Assembly: GCF_002080045.1 (NCBI RefSeq)
Contig: NZ_MUIN01000012.1
Coordinates: 145,841 to 209,840, forward strand
Direction of reading: 5' to 3'
Source of the DNA: Pseudomonas sp. Bc-h
GTDB lineage: Bacteria > Pseudomonadota > Gammaproteobacteria > Pseudomonadales > Pseudomonadaceae
Length of the DNA: 64,000 nt
The notes under the pieces were generated by a model. It saw nothing but the letters and a program-made list of their open reading frames with translations, had not been told where the DNA came from and did no database searches. Position numbers and translations under genes: made by a program. Positions 14,975 through 24,226 of the stretch are shown here, one piece after another (the stretch's first letter is position 1; each line of letters begins with the position of its first letter).

Positions 14975-17650
14975 ATGACCACAGCGCCACACCTGCCTGA
15001 CGATGCCGACGCTCGCTCCCCCGTTTCATTCACCGTAGCGCCGGACCAGCCCGGCTACGTGCGCGTGCGCGGTGCCCGCGAGCACAACCTGAAGGACGTC
15101 GATGTCGACATTCCACGCGATGCCCTGGTGGTATTTACCGGCGTCTCGGGCTCCGGCAAGTCATCGCTGGCGTTCTCCACGCTGTATGCCGAGGCCCAGC
15201 GACGCTACTTCGAGTCAGTGGCGCCTTATGCCCGAAGACTGATCGATCAAGTGGGCGTGCCCAATGTCGACTCCATCGAAGGCCTGCCGCCCGCCGTGGC
15301 CCTGCAACAGCAACGCGGCACGCCGAGCACTCGCTCTTCGGTGGGCAGCGTCACGACCTTGTCCAGCCTGATCCGCATGCTCTACTCCCGCGCGGGCAAC
15401 TACCCGGCCGGGCAACCGATGCTCTACGCCGAAGATTTTTCGCCGAACCTGCCCCAAGGCGCCTGCCCCGAGTGCCATGGCCTTGGGCGAGTCTATGAAG
15501 TGCCGGAAGAACTGATGGTGCCCGATGATTCGCTGACCATTCGCCAACGTGCTGTCGCGTCCTGGCCATTGGCGTGGCAGGGGCAGAATCAGCGCGATAT
15601 TCTGGTGACGCTTGGCTATGACGTCGACATTCCCTGGCGCGACCTGCCGAAAAAGCAGCGCGACTGGATTCTGTTCACTGAAGAGCAACCCACGGCCCCG
15701 GTCTACGCAGGCTTCACGCCTGAAGAAACCCGCCTGGCCCTCAAGCGCAAACTCGAACCGAGCTATCAAGGCACGTTTACCGGGGCCCGGCGCTACGTCT
15801 TGCACACGTTCACTCACTCACAAAGTGCGCTGATGAAGAAGCGCGTGTCGCAGTTCATGCGCGGCAGCCCCTGCCCGCTCTGCGACGGCAAACGACTGAA
15901 GCGCGAAGCCCTGTCGGTCACCTTTGCCGGTCTGGACATCGGCGAGTTGTCGCAAATGCCACTGCTGAGACTTGCCGAAGTGCTGCGGCCGGTGGCTGAA
16001 GGAACATTCGAAGCCTCTGCTGACGACAACTCCCTGGATCGTCAGCAGATCGACACCGCGCGCAAGAAGCGACGCAAGGCCGGTGAATCGGCGCACGACG
16101 CAGCACCCGACGTACGCGTTACACCGAATCTGTCGATCGAAAAACGTATGGCGGCGCAACGTATCGCCCAGGATTTGCTAACCCGAGTCAGCACCCTCAC
16201 CGATTTGGGCCTGGGCTATCTGGCCCTCGACCGCAGCACACCGACATTGTCGTCCGGGGAATTGCAGCGGCTTCGTCTGGCGACACAACTGGGCTCGCAG
16301 TTGTTCGGTGTCATCTACGTACTGGATGAGCCCTCCGCAGGCCTGCACCCCGCCGATAGCGAAGCCCTGTTCACTGCGCTGCAGCAACTCAAGGCCTCTG
16401 GCAACTCGCTGTTCGTCGTCGAGCACGATCTGGAAACCATGCGGCGCGCCGACTGGCTGATCGATGTCGGCCCTGCGGCGGGTGAACATGGCGGTCGCGT
16501 GTTATTCAGCGGTCCTCCGCAAGGTCTGAAACACATCGAAGCCTCCCAGACCCGACTGCATCTGTTTGCCGACCACAACGAACTGCGCACCACACGTCGC
16601 ACGGCCAGCCATTGGCTGCGACTGGAAGGTGTCACCCGCAACAACCTCGACAACCTCACGGCCGAATTCCCCCTGGGCTGCTTCACCTCGGTGACCGGTA
16701 TCTCGGGCTCGGGCAAATCGAGCCTGGTGAGCCAGGCGCTGCTGGAGCTGGTGGGCGCAGAACTGGGTCGCCCTGCCGCGAGTGGCGATCAGGAAGAACC
16801 GACGCTTGAAGACGACGCGCCTCAGGTCACCGGCGGCCGCATCGTAAGCGGCCTGGAGTCGATCAAACGCCTAGTGCAAGTGGACCAGAAACCCATCGGT
16901 CGCACCCCGCGGTCCAACCTGGCCACCTACACCGGCCTGTTCGATAACGTGCGCAAACTGTTCGCTGCAACGCCCGATGCGCAAGCGGCCGGGTATGGCG
17001 CAGGGCAGTTTTCCTTCAACGTTGCCAAAGGCCGCTGCGCGGTGTGCGAAGGCGAAGGTTTCGTCAGCGTCGAATTGCTGTTCATGCCCAGCGTCTATGC
17101 GCCCTGTCCGACCTGTCACGGCGCGCGTTATAACCCTGACACGCTTGCGGTCAAGTGGCAGCAACTGAACATTGCCCAAGTGCTGCAACTGACGGTCGAT
17201 CAGGCCGTTGAAGCCTTCGCTGAACAGCCTGCGGTACTCCGATCGCTGACGGTTCTGCGCGACATCGGCCTGGGCTACCTGCGCCTCGGGCAACCCGCCA
17301 CCGAACTGTCTGGCGGCGAAGCCCAGCGGATCAAACTCGCCACTGAGCTGCAACGCAGCCAAAGAGGCGCGACCTTGTACGTGCTGGATGAACCGACCAC
17401 AGGCCTGCACCCCAGCGATGTCGATCGCCTGCTCAAACAGCTCAATACGCTGGTGGACAACGGCCACAGCGTGATCGTCGTCGAACATGAAATGCGCGTC
17501 GTGGCCCAGAGTGACTGGGTCATCGACATCGGCCCGGGTGCGGGCGATCAGGGCGGAACGATTGTGGCAAGCGGGACGCCGGAGAAGGTCGCCAAGGTGA
17601 AAGCGAGCCGGACCGCTCCGTTTTTGCGAAACGTGCTGAACGGCAAATGA
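14975..17650 (+). CDS. UvrA2-type excinuclease subunit A paralogue
   Basis: The 891-residue protein has two ABC ATPase halves: Walker A GVSGSGKSSLAFSTLYAEAQRRY and GISGSGKSSLVSQ, and signatures LSSGELQRLRLATQ and LSGGEAQRIKLATEL. It has UvrA-type zinc cysteines (CPECHG, CPLCDG, CAVCEGEG with CPTCHG). It is shorter than housekeeping UvrA (about 940) and lacks a recognisable UvrB-binding block, as in class II UvrA proteins known for drug or DNA-damage tolerance. The ATG at 14975 is taken as the start. It follows the topoisomerase and small acidic gene on the same strand, which suggests a DNA-maintenance unit. Confidence 0.85.
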   Translation: MTTAPHLPDDADARSPVSFTVAPDQPGYVRVRGAREHNLKDVDVDIPRDALVVFTGVSGSGKSSLAFSTLYAEAQRRYFESVAPYARRLIDQVGVPNVDSIEGLPPAVALQQQRGTPSTRSSVGSVTTLSSLIRMLYSRAGNYPAGQPMLYAEDFSPNLPQGACPECHGLGRVYEVPEELMVPDDSLTIRQRAVASWPLAWQGQNQRDILVTLGYDVDIPWRDLPKKQRDWILFTEEQPTAPVYAGFTPEETRLALKRKLEPSYQGTFTGARRYVLHTFTHSQSALMKKRVSQFMRGSPCPLCDGKRLKREALSVTFAGLDIGELSQMPLLRLAEVLRPVAEGTFEASADDNSLDRQQIDTARKKRRKAGESAHDAAPDVRVTPNLSIEKRMAAQRIAQDLLTRVSTLTDLGLGYLALDRSTPTLSSGELQRLRLATQLGSQLFGVIYVLDEPSAGLHPADSEALFTALQQLKASGNSLFVVEHDLETMRRADWLIDVGPAAGEHGGRVLFSGPPQGLKHIEASQTRLHLFADHNELRTTRRTASHWLRLEGVTRNNLDNLTAEFPLGCFTSVTGISGSGKSSLVSQALLELVGAELGRPAASGDQEEPTLEDDAPQVTGGRIVSGLESIKRLVQVDQKPIGRTPRSNLATYTGLFDNVRKLFAATPDAQAAGYGAGQFSFNVAKGRCAVCEGEGFVSVELLFMPSVYAPCPTCHGARYNPDTLAVKWQQLNIAQVLQLTVDQAVEAFAEQPAVLRSLTVLRDIGLGYLRLGQPATELSGGEAQRIKLATELQRSQRGATLYVLDEPTTGLHPSDVDRLLKQLNTLVDNGHSVIVVEHEMRVVAQSDWVIDIGPGAGDQGGTIVASGTPEKVAKVKASRTAPFLRNVLNGK

Positions 17651-17745
17651 CCCAAGAGGCGCGCGCGCCCGCTCGTCCATTGAGTCGCACATTCCGGGCG
17701 TGTGCGCCTCCAACGCAATACCGTCCTTTGTCAGAGATCTGGATC

Positions 17746-17994
17746 ATGAACAAGCTGATGAACGCCCTCGCCCTGACCGGCTTGCTTTCAAGCTGCTCGC
17801 TCTACGCAATGGCTGAAGACACCGATCCAAAAACCGCGCTTCCCGTAGACAAGACTTCCCAGCCCACTGAATCTAATCATGAAAAAGCGGACAAGGTCGG
17901 AGAAGAGGCATCAGGGGCGAACGCCGGAGCCGATAGCGAGGCGCTGAAAAAAGAAGCAGCGACCTCGAAGGGTGAGCAGAAGGAAGGTAAATGA
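17746..17994 (+). CDS. small exported acidic protein, possible lipoprotein
   Basis: The 82-residue product has a hydrophobic signal (MNKLMNALALTGLLSSCSLYAMA). LSSC could serve as a lipobox, or cleavage after AMA could release it. The mature part is hydrophilic and rich in Glu, Lys and Ala with no domain I recognise. A near neighbour of similar style (signal plus disordered charged tail) lies at 48253-48582. The function is unknown; the signal peptide supports a real gene. Confidence 0.6.
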   Translation: MNKLMNALALTGLLSSCSLYAMAEDTDPKTALPVDKTSQPTESNHEKADKVGEEASGANAGADSEALKKEAATSKGEQKEGK

Positions 17995-18045
17995 CGACGA
18001 CGGGACGTCGGGCTGATGCCAAGGATTGAGCTGACAAATACGACA

Positions 18046-18076
18046 CAGCCGCTTCGGATTGCTCCGTAAGCGGCTG
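18046..18076 (-). terminator. hairpin after the tRNA cluster
   Basis: CAGCCGCTT (18046-18054) pairs with AAGCGGCTG (18068-18076), eight bases beyond the 3' end of tRNA-Leu. It has no T-run in either direction, so it is a weak terminator or a processing hairpin. Confidence 0.45.
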
Positions 18077-18083
18077 ATCTGGA

Positions 18084-18170
18084 TGGTGCCCCGAGCCGGA
18101 GTCGAACCGGCACATCCTTTCGGACGACGGATTTTAAGTCCGGTGTGTCTACCAATTTCACCATCAGGGC
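18084..18170 (-). tRNA. tRNA-Leu (anticodon UAA)
   Basis: The minus strand folds as an 87-base tRNA with CCA encoded. The acceptor GCCCTGA pairs with TCGGGGC, the anticodon loop is CTTAAAA with anticodon TAA, a long variable arm (CGTCGTCCGAAAGGATG) marks a class II tRNA, and the T arm has GGTTCGACTCC. It is the last of three tRNAs in the minus-strand cluster. Confidence 0.95.
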
Positions 18171-18314
18171 GGTGTTGCGCGTCAGCCTTGGCAGTAGCGA
18201 AAAAACGCTAGCAGGTTGGCCGACAAGAGCTGGGAATATATACATCCCTACACGGTGAAGCAAGCTTGAGCCGCTTCAAAATGCGACTGAGAGACATCTT
18301 CAGCGCAAATAAAA

Positions 18315-18345
18315 AAGCTCTGTAAATCATTGATCTACAGAGCTT
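18315..18345 (-). terminator. terminator between tRNA-Cys and tRNA-Leu
   Basis: TACAGAGCTT and its complement AAGCTCTGTA form a perfect 10-base-pair stem (18315-18324 with 18336-18345) around an 11-base loop. On the minus strand the stem runs into TTTTTTAT. It would end transcripts that carry tRNA-Gly and tRNA-Cys, so tRNA-Leu may depend on readthrough or on its own promoter at 18171-18314. Confidence 0.75.
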
Positions 18346-18353
18346 ATTTATAG

Positions 18354-18427
18354 TGGAGGCCGAGGTCGGAATCGAACCGGCGTAAGCGGATTTGCAATCC
18401 GCGGCATAACCATTTTGCTACTCGGCC
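18354..18427 (-). tRNA. tRNA-Cys (anticodon GCA)
   Basis: The minus strand reads as a 74-base tRNA with encoded CCA. The acceptor GGCCGAG pairs with CTCGGCC, the anticodon loop is TTTGCAA (GCA), and the T arm has GGTTCGATTCC. Confidence 0.95.
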
Positions 18428-18472
18428 CCAAACGTTAAGCGCTCTGAAAGCTAACACTAAACGCGTACAAAC

Positions 18473-18548
<76 letters not shown>

Positions 18549-18700
18549 TTGGTGTGGGCGCCATTCTATAGATTCAAATGACCCCGTCAACCCCTTGATT
18601 TAAAAAAACTTATTTTTCTTCAGAGAGCGTCGAATGATGCGAGCCGAAAGCAGCAAAATGCTGTGCGAACGGCTATAGACCGTGCCGCGCGGACCTCTGA

Positions 18701-18724
18701 GATACTGTCATTTCTGACAGTATC
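18701..18724. promoter_or_regulatory. perfect hairpin before the RHS gene
   Basis: GATACTGTCA (18701-18710) and TGACAGTATC (18715-18724) are perfect inverted repeats around TTTC, ending 11 bases before an ATG at 18736. The site could be a repressor operator or an mRNA hairpin in the leader of the RHS gene. It is unlikely to be an attachment site because no second copy was seen at the far end of the RHS segment. Confidence 0.5.
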
Positions 18725-18792
18725 CGGATTCCTGCATGCGGCGTATAACACCCGAAGGACAGGTGCGCGTTTATCTGGAGCTCGTGGAAAGT

Positions 18793-20835
18793 ATGGATAC
18801 TCACAGCCACACCCCCGGCCTCACCGTGGTCGACAGCCGCGGACTGATAGTCCGTAAGGTTGCCTACCATCGCGCCTCCGAGAGCGATCCGCCGAGGGAG
18901 GACGTCACTCGCATCACCTTCGATCTGGCGGGCCGGATTACAGAACTCCGGGACCCACGCTTGTGGGCGCTGGCCCAAAACGATCCCCACACCCAGCCCA
19001 ACCGAACGCATCTCTATAGCCTCTCCAGCCTGCCTTTGCTGAGTGTCAGCGTTGATGAAGGCTGGGATTTGTCGTTGCTGCGCGAGTCCGGCGTCGTCGA
19101 TCGCAGCTGGGAAAGCAAAGGCGCATCTTGGCATAGTGATTACGACGAGCTGCTCAGGCCAATCGCCAAGCATGAAACCGCGCCCAACCTAGAAACAAGA
19201 ACGATGTCGCGCTGCGTCTATGCCGATGGCAGCGAAGCCAGCGCTACACACAATAAATGCGGGCAAATCGTCGAGTTATACGACAATGCTGGCCTTAGGA
19301 AATGCTCGGAGTTCGGCATATTGGGCCAGTGCCTGATCGAAAGCCGCCAGTTCCTGCAAAGCACCGAGTTGCCCGACTGGTCCCAATCTCCGGTTCTCGA
19401 TGTGGAGAAGACCACCTCCTCAACCGTAAATGCCTTGGGCGAAGTGCTTACTCAGACCGATGCTTCTGGAAACCGGCAACGATTTACCCAGGATATCGCT
19501 GGCGCGACGAAACGGGTTCACCTCGCGCTCAAGGACGATGCCGAAAATCTGCTGTTGTCTGAGGTCAACTACAACGCATTGGGCCAGGTAGAGAGCGAAA
19601 CGGCAGGGAATGGCGTGGTCAGCACCTGCGCTTATGACCCGATAACGCAACGGCTGCAATGCATCGTTACGCAAAAACGCGCCCTCCTCTCGCAGAAACT
19701 GGAATATCGCTACGACCCGGTTGGCAACGTCACGGAAATTACAGACAGCGCACAGGTGGTCCGTTATTTCCGCAATCAGGAAATCACCCCGACCAATCTG
19801 TATAGATATGACAGCCTTTACCAACTGATCGAAGCCTCCGGCCGAGAGTCAGCAACAGTCACGGGCAACTATCCGCCCCCGGAAAACGCTGCTCCCGATC
19901 CGGGTGATACCAGCCAATTCCTCAACTACAGCGAAACCTGCAGGTATGACCAGGCTGGCAATATGCTGGAATTGCGTCATGTGCGGGACGGCAACAACTA
20001 CACTCGCACATTCGCGATATCCGAAACGTCAAACCGCAGCCTGCAAAGGACCGACGAACAGCCCAACCCTGACTTTGACACCGCCTTTGATGTCGCTGGC
20101 AACGTTCTGGCGCTGCAACCGGGACGAACATTGCAATGGGGATTGCGTAATCAACTGACGAAAATTGCGACCGTCAGCCGCACCGACGCTGCCAACGATG
20201 AAGAAATCTATGTTTATGACGGCGGCGACCAGCGTGTGCGCAAGCTCAGAACCTTTCAGGCGCAAAGCATCGCACGCAAACAAGAAGTGTTCTATCTACC
20301 CGGCCTGGAAGTACGCCTCACTGGCACGGACACCAACACCAGCGAGCATCTGGAAGTCATTACCGTACAAGCGGGCCGAAGTAGCATTCGCTGTCTGCAC
20401 TGGATCAGCGGCAAACCGGACGACGTTCCCAATAAGCAAATACGCTATGGACTGAACGATAGCTTGGGCTCTTGCAGCATGGAGTTTGATGGCAATGCAG
20501 AATTGCTTAACCATGAAGGGTATTTGCCCTTTGGCGGAACCGCATGGTGGGCGGCACGTGGTGAGTTGGGCGGCAAGTACAAGACCATACGGTATTCTGG
20601 AAAAGAACGGGATGCGAGTGGGCTTTACTATTATGGGTATCGCTATTATGCGCCTTGGTTGCAGAGATGGATAAATCCGGACCCTGGGGGAGAAATTGAT
20701 GGATTGAATTTGTATCGGATGGTGGGGAATAATCCCGTCTCTATTTCAGACCTGGACGGAAGAAGAGGAGACAGACCCGAGCAGATCCAACGCCTTATTG
20801 CTGCAGGGGATGCGGTGCAAAATAGAAAGACCTGA
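18793..20835 (+). CDS. RHS/YD-repeat protein (TccC-like), C-terminus cut by frame change
   Basis: The product (680 residues from 18793) has the N-terminal start HTPGLTVVDSRGLIVRKVAYHR typical of TccC-like RHS proteins. Many YD-type repeats follow (LEYRYDPVGNVTEI, YRYDSLYQLIEASGRE, CRYDQAGNMLELRH), and then the RHS core (GYLPFGGTAWW, RYSGKERDASGLYYYGYRYY, DPGGEIDGLNLYRMVGNNP, DLDG). The frame stops only about 26 residues after the core, whereas such proteins usually carry a 100-300 residue variable toxin tail. That tail appears to continue in the next frame. The start at 18793 is preferred by similarity; ATG 18736 is also in frame. It is inserted between tRNA-Gly and pgsA. Confidence 0.82.
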   Translation: MDTHSHTPGLTVVDSRGLIVRKVAYHRASESDPPREDVTRITFDLAGRITELRDPRLWALAQNDPHTQPNRTHLYSLSSLPLLSVSVDEGWDLSLLRESGVVDRSWESKGASWHSDYDELLRPIAKHETAPNLETRTMSRCVYADGSEASATHNKCGQIVELYDNAGLRKCSEFGILGQCLIESRQFLQSTELPDWSQSPVLDVEKTTSSTVNALGEVLTQTDASGNRQRFTQDIAGATKRVHLALKDDAENLLLSEVNYNALGQVESETAGNGVVSTCAYDPITQRLQCIVTQKRALLSQKLEYRYDPVGNVTEITDSAQVVRYFRNQEITPTNLYRYDSLYQLIEASGRESATVTGNYPPPENAAPDPGDTSQFLNYSETCRYDQAGNMLELRHVRDGNNYTRTFAISETSNRSLQRTDEQPNPDFDTAFDVAGNVLALQPGRTLQWGLRNQLTKIATVSRTDAANDEEIYVYDGGDQRVRKLRTFQAQSIARKQEVFYLPGLEVRLTGTDTNTSEHLEVITVQAGRSSIRCLHWISGKPDDVPNKQIRYGLNDSLGSCSMEFDGNAELLNHEGYLPFGGTAWWAARGELGGKYKTIRYSGKERDASGLYYYGYRYYAPWLQRWINPDPGGEIDGLNLYRMVGNNPVSISDLDGRRGDRPEQIQRLIAAGDAVQNRKT

Positions 20836-21697
20836 AGCTGATACGGCATTGAGAGCGATCCGCAGCTCACTGCGCACACTCGTTGGAGAAGAGATAAGGC
20901 TTCACTTAGCCGTTCTGGACTATTTAGATGTCGCACTCCCCATTGCCTCAACGCAGCTGGAAAATAGCAGATCAATCCGAAGCCTTTCAATGAATACAGG
21001 GATTCGACTAGGGGTCAATCTGATCAGCTCTGCCGTTGGTATTGCAGTAGGTATGGGGATTGATTACCTCGCCAGCCAACTGGTCCCCGACGAGAGTATC
21101 TGGCGCAGAACGGCAGTCGTCGCAGCGGCGACCGCGCTTACAAAAGAGTTAGAGTCCAAAACAATAGGCAAGGTGCTGAAAGCCAATAATATAGCGCAGC
21201 CTGTAGTGTTCGCGTCTTCAAAGTTAAACGCCGTCCGGACATGGGATAAAGCCGAAATGAAAAACTCAACGTCGGGAAAAATAAAACTAACCGTCGAAGA
21301 TTACCGTCCTGACAGACGATCTGGCCGGATGAAACTTGGAAAGTTCGTCGCGAAATACTCAAGCACCAAACTGCTTGGTAAGCTCGGCAAAGCATCTGGC
21401 CCGCTCTACGACATTGGGGAAGCCGCGTTTCACTTTGAACATGCAAAAGCCCCAAAAGAATACGTATCAGACCAACTGAACGCTGAGATATCAAAACAAA
21501 TAAACATCCTTCAGCAACATTCAGACTTTCTACGAAGAGGAATGGGTGCACTGGGCGACAATTCAGAACGTTACACTGTCGAAAACAGCGCCGGCGCCAT
21601 AGAGTCTTATAGCCACTCACTCCTGAACCAGCGCACTCAGACGACAATAGATCGTCTTCGTGGTTTTAAAGCAGCGCTGAACGCACATCACGTGTAG
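20810..21697 (+). CDS. putative RHS C-terminal toxin domain in a shifted frame
   Basis: This 295-residue frame overlaps the end of the RHS gene in the +1 frame and runs straight on from it. If one A is removed from the AAAA at 20819-20822, the upstream frame reads on as ...GDAVQIERPEADTALRAIRSSLRTLV..., giving a joined protein of about 970 residues, the usual size of TccC-like proteins. The region has a hydrophobic stretch (GIRLGVNLISSAVGIAVGMGIDYLASQL) and a basic helical tail, and it is more AT-rich than its neighbours. I recognise no toxin family. It may be a separate coupled gene from ATG 20810. No immunity gene follows before pgsA. Confidence 0.6.
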   Translation: MRCKIERPEADTALRAIRSSLRTLVGEEIRLHLAVLDYLDVALPIASTQLENSRSIRSLSMNTGIRLGVNLISSAVGIAVGMGIDYLASQLVPDESIWRRTAVVAAATALTKELESKTIGKVLKANNIAQPVVFASSKLNAVRTWDKAEMKNSTSGKIKLTVEDYRPDRRSGRMKLGKFVAKYSSTKLLGKLGKASGPLYDIGEAAFHFEHAKAPKEYVSDQLNAEISKQINILQQHSDFLRRGMGALGDNSERYTVENSAGAIESYSHSLLNQRTQTTIDRLRGFKAALNAHHV

Positions 21698-21808
21698 CGG
21701 AAACGGGAATGGGGCATGCAAACATGCGAGTCAGCATTTCTGATCGATATGTCGCACATTTGGATGGGCCGGGCATCCGCGTAATGCCCGATCCCAATTC
21801 CATTCGAA

Positions 21809-22369
21809 TTATTTTTCTGAGGTCGTCGTTCTCAAATGCGGCCACGCCGCCCGAAGGTATTGCACCATCGACCACAAAGTCAGCCCTGCTGCGATCATCA
21901 GCAGTACATAACCGAGCACGACCCAGAAGGTGAATGCAGGCGGGTTGGCGAGCAGAATGACCAGCGCGAGCATCTGCGCGGCGGTCTTCCATTTGCCGAG
22001 ATTGGACACTGCAACCTGAGCGCGCGCGCCCAGTTCGGCCATCCATTCACGCAAGGCCGAAATAACGATTTCACGACCGATGATCACAGCCGCTGGCAGC
22101 GTCAGCCAGAAGTTGGCGTGGGCCTGGACCAGCAGCACCAGCGCGACGGCGACCATCAGCTTGTCAGCCACCGGATCGAGAAACGCGCCGAAGGGCGTGC
22201 TTTGTTCCAGACGGCGGGCGAGATAGCCGTCGAGCCAGTCAGTGGCGGCAGCCAGCGCAAAGACCGAACTGGCCGCCGTATAGCTCCAGTGATAGGGCAA
22301 ATAAAACAGCAGGATAAAGATCGGAATCAGCAGGACACGTAATACGGTGATCAGATTAGGGATATTCAT
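21809..22369 (-). CDS. pgsA: PgsA phosphatidylglycerophosphate synthase
   Basis: The 186-residue inner-membrane enzyme joins glycerol-3-phosphate to CDP-diacylglycerol, the committed step to phosphatidylglycerol. It starts MNIPNLITVLRVLLIPIF and carries the CDP-alcohol phosphotransferase motif as DWLDGYLARRLEQSTPFGAFLDPVADKLM (DG-x2-AR-x8-G-x3-D-x3-D). ATG 22369 is chosen over 22375 to match the family N-terminus. It follows uvrC on the same strand, as in other Pseudomonas. Confidence 0.95.
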   Translation of the reverse strand: MNIPNLITVLRVLLIPIFILLFYLPYHWSYTAASSVFALAAATDWLDGYLARRLEQSTPFGAFLDPVADKLMVAVALVLLVQAHANFWLTLPAAVIIGREIVISALREWMAELGARAQVAVSNLGKWKTAAQMLALVILLANPPAFTFWVVLGYVLLMIAAGLTLWSMVQYLRAAWPHLRTTTSEK

Positions 22370-22401
22370 CGGCACAACTGGCTACGAGGTGAGCGGGCAT
22401 T

Positions 22402-24225
22402 CTACTCGCTGTGCAGGCTTGCATAAATCGACTCTGCGAGCTTTTTGCTGATTCCGGGTGCTTTGGCGATTTCTTCGATGCTCGCACGAGACAATTCCTG
22501 CAGGCCACCGAAGTGTTTGAGCAGGTCCCGACGCCGCGTCGGCCCAACGCCGGCCACGCCTTCGAGGGTCGATGTGCGGCGGGTTTTGCCGCGTCGAGCG
22601 CGGTGCCCGGTAATCGCGAACCGGTGAGCTTCGTCACGGATCTGTTGAATCAGGTGCAGGGCCGGCGAATCGCCCCGCAGGGTGAACTCGTGAGCGGCAT
22701 CGTTGAGATATAGCGTTTCGAAACCGGCCTTGCGCGTCGTACCCTTCGCCACTCCGAGCAAAATCAGATCAGGCACCGCCAGTTCGTTCATCACGTCGCG
22801 CGCCATGTTCAGCTGACCCTTGCCGCCGTCAACCAACAGGATGTCAGGCAGCTTGCCCTCGCCATCCTTGACTTTGCTGAACCGACGAGTCAACGCCTGG
22901 TGCATGGCGGCGTAGTCATCCCCCGCCGTCACGCCTTCAATGTTGTAACGACGGTAATCGGACTTGATCGGCCCCTCAGGCCCGAACACCACGCATGAAG
23001 CGACGGTCGCTTCACCGCTGGAGTGACTGATGTCGTAGCACTCAAGGCGCTGCGGCGGTTCATCCAGTTTCAGCACTTCGGCCAATGCCTCGAAACGCGC
23101 TGCCACGTGCTGACGATTCGCCAGTCGCGCCGCCAGTGCCTGTTCAGCATTGGTCACGGCCAATTGTTGCCAGCGTGCTCGAGTGCCGCGCACGCGATGG
23201 CTGATGGTAATTTCACGACCGCGCGAGGCTTCGATGGCTTCGATCAATGCCGGGAAGTCTTCGTTGACTACGTTGACGATGACCTCGCTCGGCAACTCGC
23301 GCTCGCCACCGCCGAGGAAGTATTGCGCCAGAAACGCCGACATGACTTCGCCGACCTCCTCCTCGATACCCACCTGCGGAAAGAAATTCTTGCTGCCCAG
23401 CACCCGGCCACCACGCACGCTGATCAGATGTACGCAGGCACCGCCCGGATTGACGAACGCCGCGACCACGTCAACATCGCCGGTACCGCCTTCCATACTC
23501 TGCTGATCCTGAACCCGGCGCAGTAGACCGATCTGATCACGCAATTCGGCGGCATGCTCGAAATTGAGCTCCATCGCGGCTTTTTCCATCAGCGCGTTCA
23601 ACTCATCGGTCAGGGCATTGCTGCGTCCTTCGAGGAACATCACCGAGTGGCGTACATCTTCGGCATAGACTTGCGGCTCGACGAAGTTCACGCAGGGCGC
23701 CTTGCAGCGCTTGATCTGGTACTGCAGACAAGGTCGGGTGCGGTTCTTGTAAAAGCTGTCTTCGCACTGGCGCACGTGAAAGGTCTTTTGCAGGATGCTC
23801 AGACTTTCTCGAATCGCACCCGCACTCGGATAAGGCCCGAAATAACGCCCCTTGGCTTTCTTGGCACCGCGATGGATGCTCAGCCGTGGAAATTCGCCGT
23901 CGGACAGATGCACGTACGGGTAGGACTTATCGTCTCGCAGCAGGATGTTGTAGGGCGGCCGCGATTCCTTGATCAGCGTCTGCTCCAGCAGCAGCGCCTC
24001 GGTTTCGTTGGCAGTAATGGTGGTTTCAACCTGAGAGATGCGCGCGACCAGGGCACTGGTCTTCGGCGCATGGCCCGTCTTGCGGAAATAGCTGGCGAGG
24101 CGCTTTTTCAGGTTTTTGGCTTTGCCCACGTACAGAAGCTTGCCGTCGGTATCGAACATGCGATACACGCCAGGACGGCCACTGCAGGTGGACAGAAATG
24201 CACTTGGATCGAACGGTTGGGTCAT
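22402..24225 (-). CDS. uvrC: UvrC excinuclease ABC subunit C
   Basis: The 607-residue nuclease has the GIY-YIG domain (GRPGVYRMFDTDGKLLYVGKAKNLKKRLASYF), a cysteine-containing middle region (RPCLQYQIKRCKAPCV), a UVR motif (ALMEKAAMELNFEHAAELRDQI), the C-terminal RNase H-like domain (LECYDISHSSGEATVAS, LLVDGGKGQLN) and two HhH motifs. It makes both incisions in nucleotide excision repair. MTQPFDPSAFL at 24225 is the start. It is one base from the gacA stop, the conserved gacA-uvrC arrangement. Confidence 0.96.
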   Translation of the reverse strand: MTQPFDPSAFLSTCSGRPGVYRMFDTDGKLLYVGKAKNLKKRLASYFRKTGHAPKTSALVARISQVETTITANETEALLLEQTLIKESRPPYNILLRDDKSYPYVHLSDGEFPRLSIHRGAKKAKGRYFGPYPSAGAIRESLSILQKTFHVRQCEDSFYKNRTRPCLQYQIKRCKAPCVNFVEPQVYAEDVRHSVMFLEGRSNALTDELNALMEKAAMELNFEHAAELRDQIGLLRRVQDQQSMEGGTGDVDVVAAFVNPGGACVHLISVRGGRVLGSKNFFPQVGIEEEVGEVMSAFLAQYFLGGGERELPSEVIVNVVNEDFPALIEAIEASRGREITISHRVRGTRARWQQLAVTNAEQALAARLANRQHVAARFEALAEVLKLDEPPQRLECYDISHSSGEATVASCVVFGPEGPIKSDYRRYNIEGVTAGDDYAAMHQALTRRFSKVKDGEGKLPDILLVDGGKGQLNMARDVMNELAVPDLILLGVAKGTTRKAGFETLYLNDAAHEFTLRGDSPALHLIQQIRDEAHRFAITGHRARRGKTRRTSTLEGVAGVGPTRRRDLLKHFGGLQELSRASIEEIAKAPGISKKLAESIYASLHSE

Positions 24226-24226
24226 T

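Noticed and set aside
18549..21808. The RHS segment as a complete integrative island
   Set aside because: No integrase, transposase or direct repeat of a tRNA end was found, so only an insertion of the RHS gene itself can be stated.
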